Below are positions 6,041-9,661 of a DNA stretch of 9,661 bases, one piece after another. The stretch lies in contig NZ_PIZH01000037.1 of NCBI RefSeq assembly GCF_002835825.1, positions 1-9,661 of the forward strand, written 5' to 3'. The stretch comes from Methanoregula sp. (GTDB taxonomy: Archaea > Halobacteriota > Methanomicrobia > Methanomicrobiales > Methanospirillaceae). Every line of letters starts with the position of its first letter. The stretch's first letter is position 1. Position numbers and translations under genes: made by a program. Under the pieces are notes generated by a model, which saw only the letters and a list, made by a program, of their open reading frames with translations, had not been told where the DNA came from and made no database searches.

Positions 6041-6053
6041 ACTCCCCGGGAGT
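6041..6053 (+). promoter_or_regulatory. Palindrome ACTCCC-C-GGGAGT containing the Shine-Dalgarno
   Basis: Six-base arms (6041-6046 and 6048-6053) around one C form a perfect palindrome. Its right arm contains GGGAG, the only good ribosome-binding site upstream of 6059/6079, and its left arm starts near the predicted transcription start. It could act as an operator or as RNA that hides the ribosome-binding site. Confidence 0.45.
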
Positions 6054-6058
6054 ACAAC

Positions 6059-6079
6059 ATGGAAAAAAACCAACGGTAA
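6059..6079 (+). CDS. Possible six-codon upstream ORF (MEKNQR) coupled to the PsiE-like gene
   Basis: ATG at 6059 is preceded by GGGAG with a six-base spacer, and its TAA overlaps the next ATG as TAATG. The larger gene's own ATG at 6079 lacks a Shine-Dalgarno. The arrangement looks like a leader ORF that delivers ribosomes to the main gene by termination-reinitiation. The peptide itself probably has no function beyond this. It could be chance, since only six codons are involved. Confidence 0.4.
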   Translation: MEKNQR

Positions 6080-6480
6080 TGGAATACCTGATCAGCTTCT
6101 TCTCGTTCGTGCCCATGATCCTGTATACGATCGTGGCGATCCTCCTGACAGTCATCGCCATATTCTCGGTCTGGGATGCAATCCTGCTCATCCTGCAGAT
6201 GATCATCTCCCGTGATTTTGCCAACGGGCTTGTCAGTGTCATCTACGCACTGCTCCTGACCATCACGATTATCGTCCTCTTCGAGACCGTGACGGTCTAC
6301 TTCAAGACCAAGCATGTCGAGGTCCGGGCCCTCCTTATCGCGGGGCTGACCGGAGTAGTCCGGCACGTGCTGATCTACAATGTCGATACGGTTGACCCCT
6401 TTACGCTGATGGGCACCGTGGCCCTCCTTGCCGTGCTCATCGCGGGCATTGTCTTTGTCAAGCCACAGCCACTCCCGTAA
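6079..6480 (+). CDS. PsiE-family (phosphate-starvation-inducible E-like) membrane protein
   Basis: A 133-residue protein with four hydrophobic segments (about 12-40, 49-75, 83-100 and 107-128) and short loops. The order of segments, the charged TKHVEVRALLIAGL loop, the conserved Arg before the third segment (VVRHVLIY) and the final segment match the PsiE family as I know it. PsiE in E. coli is induced by phosphate starvation and its molecular function is unknown; no function should be assumed here. The ATG at 6079 overlaps the stop of a six-codon ORF and has no ribosome-binding site of its own. A pyrimidine tract with a T5 run follows the stop, probably the terminator. Confidence 0.72.
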   Translation: MEYLISFFSFVPMILYTIVAILLTVIAIFSVWDAILLILQMIISRDFANGLVSVIYALLLTITIIVLFETVTVYFKTKHVEVRALLIAGLTGVVRHVLIYNVDTVDPFTLMGTVALLAVLIAGIVFVKPQPLP

Positions 6481-6487
6481 CGTTCAT

Positions 6488-6509
6488 CCTTTCCTTTCCT
6501 TTCCTTTCC
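6488..6509 (+). repeat. CCTTT x4 tandem repeat (pyrimidine tract)
   Basis: Four perfect copies of CCTTT (6488-6507) plus CC form a short tandem repeat eight bases after the PsiE-like stop codon. Together with the following TTTTT (6511-6515) and CTTCTTT it makes a pyrimidine-only stretch that probably terminates the PsiE-like transcript. It lies in the leader or promoter region of the ABC gene at 6592. Confidence 0.8.
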
Positions 6510-6510
6510 G

Positions 6511-6522
6511 TTTTTCTTCTTT
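6511..6522 (+). terminator. T-rich terminator after the PsiE-like gene
   Basis: TTTTTCTTCTTT on the plus strand, about 30 bases after the stop codon, follows the CCTTT repeat and is a plausible archaeal U-tract terminator. Confidence 0.45.
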
Positions 6523-6591
6523 GCCCCCTTGTATCGAACACGAGCATTTTGTAGTACAGAGAACAGAGATCCACAGCACGGAAGATCGCTG

Positions 6592-7506
6592 ATGACGGCA
6601 ATCATCAAGGCCCATGACCTGAAGAAGAACTATAACAGCACGGTTGCAGTCGACGGCATCCAATTCACGGTAAAAAAAGGGGAGATCTTCGGTTTTTTGG
6701 GCCCGAACGGCGCCGGCAAGACTACGACCATGAAAATGATCACCTGTGTCTCGCCCCGCACCTCCGGCACCCTCACGGTCCTCGGTATGGACCCGGAGGA
6801 AAAACCCGCGGAGATCAAGCAGAGCCTCGGCGTTGTCCCGCAGGAGACCAACCTCGATCCCGACTTCACCTGCTTTGGGAATCTCTATTACTATTCGCTC
6901 TACTTCAACATACCAAAAGACGAGGCGACAAGGCGGGCTGACGAACTGCTGGAGTTTGTTCAGCTTACTGAGAAGCGGGACGTTTCGGTGGACAAGTTAT
7001 CCGGGGGGATGAAACGCCGGCTCATCCTTGCCCGGGCCCTCGTGAACCGTCCCGACATTCTCATTTTAGATGAGCCGACCATCGGCCTCGACCCGCAGGC
7101 CCGTCACCTGATCTGGGAGAAACTCCGGAGCCTTCAGGCGAGAGGGAACACTATCGTGATGACCACGCATTACCTTGACGAAGCCGCACGGCTCTGCGAC
7201 CGGCTGGTCATTATGGACAACGGGAAGATCCTGGTAGAAGGAGCTCCAGCGGACCTTGTGAGGGAGCACGTGGGCGATGAGATCGTGGAGGTGGAGGGAA
7301 GCGACGATGTCGTCACCTGTCTCCGCGAACGTGGCGTCCCCTTCGAGAAGACCGGTGACATGGTGCAGGTGACCGGGACAACAGAGAAAGCCCGGGAAGT
7401 GGCGAGGACTATCCTTGATCGCTGCCAGCCGGCGCGGATGATCACAAGGCCCGCAACGCTCGAAGACGTGTTCCTGAAACTGACCGGGAGGAACCTCCGG
7501 GAGTGA
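6592..7506 (+). CDS. ABC transporter ATP-binding protein (DrrA/NodI-type exporter)
   Basis: A 304-residue cytoplasmic ATPase that energises an ABC-2 membrane partner. All nucleotide-binding motifs are intact: Walker A GPNGAGKTT (37-45), Q-loop Gln84, signature LSGGMKRR (136-143), Walker B ILILDEPT (156-163), D-loop GLD (165-167) and switch His193. The C-terminal ~85 residues form the extension typical of DrrA/NodI/CcmA-like ATPases and end in the family-typical LEDVFLKLTGRNLRE. The start at 6592 was chosen over longer in-frame options because similarity begins here and a GGAAG lies 8 bases upstream. The permease gene starts at the stop codon, with a possible GTGA overlap or an ATG three bases on, so the two products are surely partners. 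Substrate is not predictable; drug, lipid or polysaccharide export are all possible. Confidence 0.95.
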   Translation: MTAIIKAHDLKKNYNSTVAVDGIQFTVKKGEIFGFLGPNGAGKTTTMKMITCVSPRTSGTLTVLGMDPEEKPAEIKQSLGVVPQETNLDPDFTCFGNLYYYSLYFNIPKDEATRRADELLEFVQLTEKRDVSVDKLSGGMKRRLILARALVNRPDILILDEPTIGLDPQARHLIWEKLRSLQARGNTIVMTTHYLDEAARLCDRLVIMDNGKILVEGAPADLVREHVGDEIVEVEGSDDVVTCLRERGVPFEKTGDMVQVTGTTEKAREVARTILDRCQPARMITRPATLEDVFLKLTGRNLRE

Positions 7507-7508
7507 TC

Positions 7509-8294
7509 ATGCCGCACATCTTCTCAATCCCGAACGTTACCCGCCGTGCCGGAATCGTCTGGTACCGGAACCTCGTGGTCTTTGTCCGGACCTGGCAGGT
7601 GAACTTCTTTCCCCCGCTGGTCGAGGCGCTCCTCTACCTCTTTGCCATCGGGATCGGCATCGGCACCTACGTGCAGCAGATCGACGGCATCCCGTACATC
7701 AACTTCATTGCCCCGGCCATCCTTGCCATCGCGGTGATGAACTCCGCGTTCTTCGAGTGCACGTTCGGTTCCTTTGTCCGCATGTACTACCAGAAGACGT
7801 TCGATGCCATGATTGCGACTCCGCTCTCGATCGAGGACGTGATCGCGGGCGAACTGTTGTGGGGGGCGACCCGGAGCGTCATCTACGTGATCATCATGCT
7901 GCCGGTGCTCGCGGTGTTCGGGGTCGTTTCGCTCCCCCTTGCCCTGCTCGCCATCCCGCTCGCGTTCCTTGGGGGCCTGATGTTTGCCGGCATCGCGATG
8001 TGCTTCACGTCCGTGACACCCGGCATCGATACGCTCAATTACCCGTCGTTCCTCTTCATCACGCCCATGGCGCTCTTCTCGGGCACGTTCTTCCCGCTCA
8101 CGCTGATGCCGGCCTTCCTCCAGTACTTCGCGCTTGCCGTCCTGCCGCTCACGCACCTTGTCGCCATCATGCGGATGCTGACCCTGCCTTCACTCTCGTG
8201 GACGCTCCTTCTTCACCTTGCATGGATCGCAGTCATCACTGCCATCACCTGCATCATCTCGATCAACCTGATGCGAAAGCGGCTGATTGTCTGA
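7509..8294 (+). CDS. ABC-2 type permease (NodJ-like), partner of the ATPase at 6592
   Basis: A 261-residue integral membrane protein with six hydrophobic segments (about 34-54, 62-83, 112-132, 139-167, 176-196 and 232-252), the usual ABC-2 layout. The segment FECTFGSFVRMYYQKTFDAM followed by ATPLSIEDVIAGEL is the coupling-helix region of this family, and PMALFSGTFFPLTLMP with the later VLPLTHLV is the conserved NodJ/DrrB-like core. The ATG at 7509 has GGGAG (7499-7503) five bases upstream. A GTG at 7503 overlapping the upstream stop is an alternative that adds two residues. It should dimerise or pair with the ATPase to form an exporter. It converges on the methyltransferase gene with only 15 bases between the stops. 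Confidence 0.93.
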   Translation: MPHIFSIPNVTRRAGIVWYRNLVVFVRTWQVNFFPPLVEALLYLFAIGIGIGTYVQQIDGIPYINFIAPAILAIAVMNSAFFECTFGSFVRMYYQKTFDAMIATPLSIEDVIAGELLWGATRSVIYVIIMLPVLAVFGVVSLPLALLAIPLAFLGGLMFAGIAMCFTSVTPGIDTLNYPSFLFITPMALFSGTFFPLTLMPAFLQYFALAVLPLTHLVAIMRMLTLPSLSWTLLLHLAWIAVITAITCIISINLMRKRLIV

Positions 8295-8309
8295 AGTCCG
8301 AAGCGTGCC

Positions 8310-8858
8310 TCAGCGGGTGAACCGTAGGACAAGCAGGGTCTCGTCCTCCACTTTCTCCTCGCGGACAAGCTCCGCGTGTAATCCGTGCGAAGCAAAGAGT
8401 TCCTTTACTGCACCGGGCCCGGTGAGCGACGAGATGAGGACCAGGATCCTGCCCCCGGGCGCAAGCACCCGTTTCACATCCGCAGCAAACAACTCAAGGG
8501 TCTCCCTCCCGGATATCCCGCCGTCAAGGGCATACTCCAGCCAGTCATCGATCCGCTCATGAGGTTCGGTGGGAAGGTACGGGGGATTGAAGAGAACGAG
8601 ATCGAATTTTCCCCGGACCGGGTCGAGAAGGTTGCAGCGGATGACATCCACGCCGGCTTTTTGGGCAGCGATCGCAGCGTGGGGGTTGATATCGGTGGCT
8701 ATGGTGCGGGCACCCTTCCGCATCGCGGCTGCGATCAGCCCCGAGCCGGTCCCGACCTCCAGCACCCGGTCGCCGGCCCTCACTTCGCCCCCTGCGACAT
8801 CGAGCAGGAGATATGTGTCGGCTTCGGGCTGGTACACCTGCGAGGGGTCGTAGTCCAT
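8310..8858 (-). CDS. PrmC/HemK2-type protein (glutamine-N5) methyltransferase
   Basis: A 182-residue S-adenosylmethionine-dependent class I methyltransferase of the archaeal/eukaryotic HemK2 (Mtq2) type. Known members methylate the Gln of the GGQ motif in the class I release factor and usually need the partner Trm112. Visible features: YQPEADTYLLLD (9-20), a hallmark of the HemK2 group; motif I VLEVGTGSG (32-40) for SAM binding; an acidic residue at Asp56 for the ribose; and NPPY (91-94), which holds the target Gln side chain. It lacks the N-terminal helical domain of bacterial PrmC, as expected for the archaeal type. The start at 8858 was chosen because family similarity begins there; the 29-residue in-frame extension upstream is not conserved-looking. 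No Shine-Dalgarno precedes it, so it may be leaderless. Alternative: a related RNA or protein methyltransferase. Confidence 0.9.
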   Translation of the reverse strand: MDYDPSQVYQPEADTYLLLDVAGGEVRAGDRVLEVGTGSGLIAAAMRKGARTIATDINPHAAIAAQKAGVDVIRCNLLDPVRGKFDLVLFNPPYLPTEPHERIDDWLEYALDGGISGRETLELFAADVKRVLAPGGRILVLISSLTGPGAVKELFASHGLHAELVREEKVEDETLLVLRFTR

Positions 8859-8923
8859 ACAGTAAGGAATGGTTGGCCGGTATCTGAAAAAAAGGGATTG
8901 GATGGGAAGGATCAGAACACAAA

Positions 8924-8977
8924 CGGATCGCAATCCGGATCGCACAGTGAAATCCGGCCCCGATATACTCCCGGATT
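8924..8977. promoter_or_regulatory. Repeat-rich divergent regulatory region between the methyltransferase and thiC genes
   Basis: CGGATCGCA occurs twice, at 8924-8932 and 8936-8944, with a 12-base period. AATCCGG (8951-8957) and CCGGATT (8971-8977) form a perfect inverted repeat around a TATA-like GATATAC. The layout suggests an operator on a promoter that could fire in either direction. No coding signal is present. Function is inferred. Confidence 0.4.
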
Positions 8978-9029
8978 GGCGCCTGATACAATATGCTGCG
9001 TGATCCGGTAATCATAAACCTGCCGGTAG

Positions 9030-9056
9030 TTTATTAGTTGGAAAAAGAGCTTTTTC
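9030..9056 (+). promoter_or_regulatory. Candidate thiC promoter with overlapping inverted repeat
   Basis: TTTATTA (9030-9036) is a good TATA element that predicts a start site near 9058. GAAAAAG/CTTTTTC arms (9041-9047 and 9050-9056) form a palindrome between the TATA box and the start site. A strong GGAGGAG (9062-9068) follows but has no ATG at normal distance. No THI-box (CTGAGA) of a thiamin-pyrophosphate riboswitch was found. Confidence 0.5.
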
Positions 9057-9107
9057 GTACCGGAGGAGTACACTGCACCAGACCGGATGCGGATGTCAGG
9101 TATCCAT

Positions 9108-9659
9108 ATGGCAAAAACGCCAAGGATACCGGCACGGAGCACTGCAAAAGCCATGAAGACCCTGGTTGATTCTGCCCGCGAAGGGAGACTGGCCCTCCCG
9201 ATGAAGACCGTTGCCGCAGAGGAAGGTATGGATCCCGATGAACTCCTCCGGCGGATAGCCGCAGGGAGTGTGGTCATCATGCAGCGTAAAAATCGCTGCA
9301 CGGGCATCGGGACCGGTCTGCGCACGAAGATCAATGTCAACCTGGGAACATCCTCGGGAAAAGTTTCCCTCAGCGATGAACTCAAAAAGGCGGAGATCGC
9401 CGAGAAGTTTGGCGCCGACACAATCAGCGACCTCTCTATGGGAGGTGACATCGACGCCATCCGGAGGGATATCCTCGCGTTTACCACGCTCCCCGTCACC
9501 ACCGTGCCGATCTACCACGCGGTTGTCGAATGCGGCCTCGAGACCATGACGGCAGAAAGCTGCCTCCCCACCCTCAAACACCAGGCCGGGCCGGGGAACG
9601 ACTCCGTTTGTCTCACCCGCGCGACGCAGAACACGCTGGCGGCTGCCGCACACGCGTAG
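9108..9659 (+). CDS. thiC: Phosphomethylpyrimidine synthase ThiC, N-terminal part ending at an early TAG
   Basis: ThiC is a radical-SAM enzyme that converts aminoimidazole ribotide to hydroxymethylpyrimidine phosphate in thiamin synthesis. The frame shows a ThiC N-terminus with the family landmarks IGTGLRTKINVNLGTSS (about 67-83), a following DTISDLSMGGDIDAIRRDIL segment and TTVPIYHAVVE. ThiC is normally 400-450 residues and ends with a Cys-x2-Cys-x4-Cys iron-sulfur motif; here the frame closes at TAG (9657-9659) after 184 residues, two bases before the window edge. The catalytic and cluster regions are therefore absent or lie beyond in another frame. The start is uncertain: ATG at 9087, 9108 or 9153 are possible and none has a Shine-Dalgarno at the usual spacing. 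Possible explanations are a frameshift, a truncated paralog or a sequence error. Confidence 0.8.
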   Translation: MAKTPRIPARSTAKAMKTLVDSAREGRLALPMKTVAAEEGMDPDELLRRIAAGSVVIMQRKNRCTGIGTGLRTKINVNLGTSSGKVSLSDELKKAEIAEKFGADTISDLSMGGDIDAIRRDILAFTTLPVTTVPIYHAVVECGLETMTAESCLPTLKHQAGPGNDSVCLTRATQNTLAAAAHA

Positions 9660-9661
9660 AA

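Noticed and set aside
6529..6591. 21-residue N-terminal extension of the ABC ATPase
   Set aside because: ABC similarity begins at the ATG at 6592 and the extension crosses the leader region.
7524..8156. 210-residue highly charged minus-strand ORF
   Set aside because: It mirrors the hydrophobic permease codons; charge runs of Glu/Arg/Asp are typical of antisense frames of membrane proteins.
8859..8945. 29-residue N-terminal extension of the methyltransferase
   Set aside because: HemK2-type proteins begin near the YxPxxDTYLL segment; the extension overlaps the probable promoter region.
8385..9011. 208-residue plus-strand ORF
   Set aside because: Antisense to the methyltransferase with intact NPPY and SAM motifs.
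8859..9107. Thiamin-pyrophosphate riboswitch before thiC
   Set aside because: A stretch near 9001-9026 (TGATCCGGTAATCAT) loosely recalls part of the element, but the CTGAGA core and the paired stems are not found.
1..9661. CRISPR array, insertion sequence, tRNA or integration site
   Set aside because: No regularly spaced repeats, transposase or integrase genes, terminal inverted repeats or cloverleaf-like sequence were seen.

Overview
The window reads as a chromosomal segment of a methanogenic euryarchaeon, most likely in the Methanomicrobiales (Methanoregula/Methanosphaerula-like). This placement is an inference. It rests on archaeal-type protein families (an archaeal PrmC/HemK2-type release-factor methyltransferase, an archaeal-type ThiC, a stand-alone LytS-type 5TM protein), archaeal TATA-like elements, GGAG-type Shine-Dalgarno sites mixed with apparently leaderless starts, and many small proteins of methanogen type. 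No rRNA, tRNA, CRISPR array, transposase or integrase is visible.

Layout. Positions 1-924 (minus) hold the N-terminal 308 codons of enolase, whose 5' leader contains two tandem hairpins. A gene-free stretch (925-1278) leads into a plus-strand pair: a dynamin-family GTPase (1279-3132) and a 59-residue zinc-ribbon protein (3150-3329). A membrane protein consisting only of a LytS/YhcK 5TM receptor domain follows (3476-4105), convergent with a 62-residue basic protein on the minus strand (4184-4372). Positions 4554-5988 carry four small plus-strand genes: a 130-residue protein with an amphipathic C-terminal tail, a 47-residue four-cysteine protein, a 115-residue Cys/His-containing protein, and a HEAT-repeat protein made of exactly five 31-residue units. 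Next come a PsiE-like membrane protein (6079-6480), apparently preceded by a coupled six-codon ORF, and a two-gene ABC-2 exporter (6592-8294). A PrmC/HemK2-like methyltransferase lies on the minus strand (8310-8858), and the start of thiC lies at the right edge (from about 9108).

How the genes work together. The enolase, methyltransferase and ThiC are housekeeping functions (glycolysis/gluconeogenesis, translation termination, thiamin synthesis). The accessory interest lies in the small-protein clusters. The GTPase and zinc ribbon look co-transcribed. The 47-residue protein carries a cysteine spacing like one cluster-binding half of the glycyl-radical decarboxylase small subunit, and it sits 15 bases ahead of an unknown Cys/His protein. 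The ABC genes are translationally linked and should form one exporter of unknown substrate.

The most notable anomalies are the TAATG-coupled mini-ORF ahead of the PsiE-like gene, the exact 5 x 31 HEAT protein, the stand-alone 47-residue candidate iron-sulfur protein, the twin hairpins before enolase, and the early TAG in thiC two bases from the window end.
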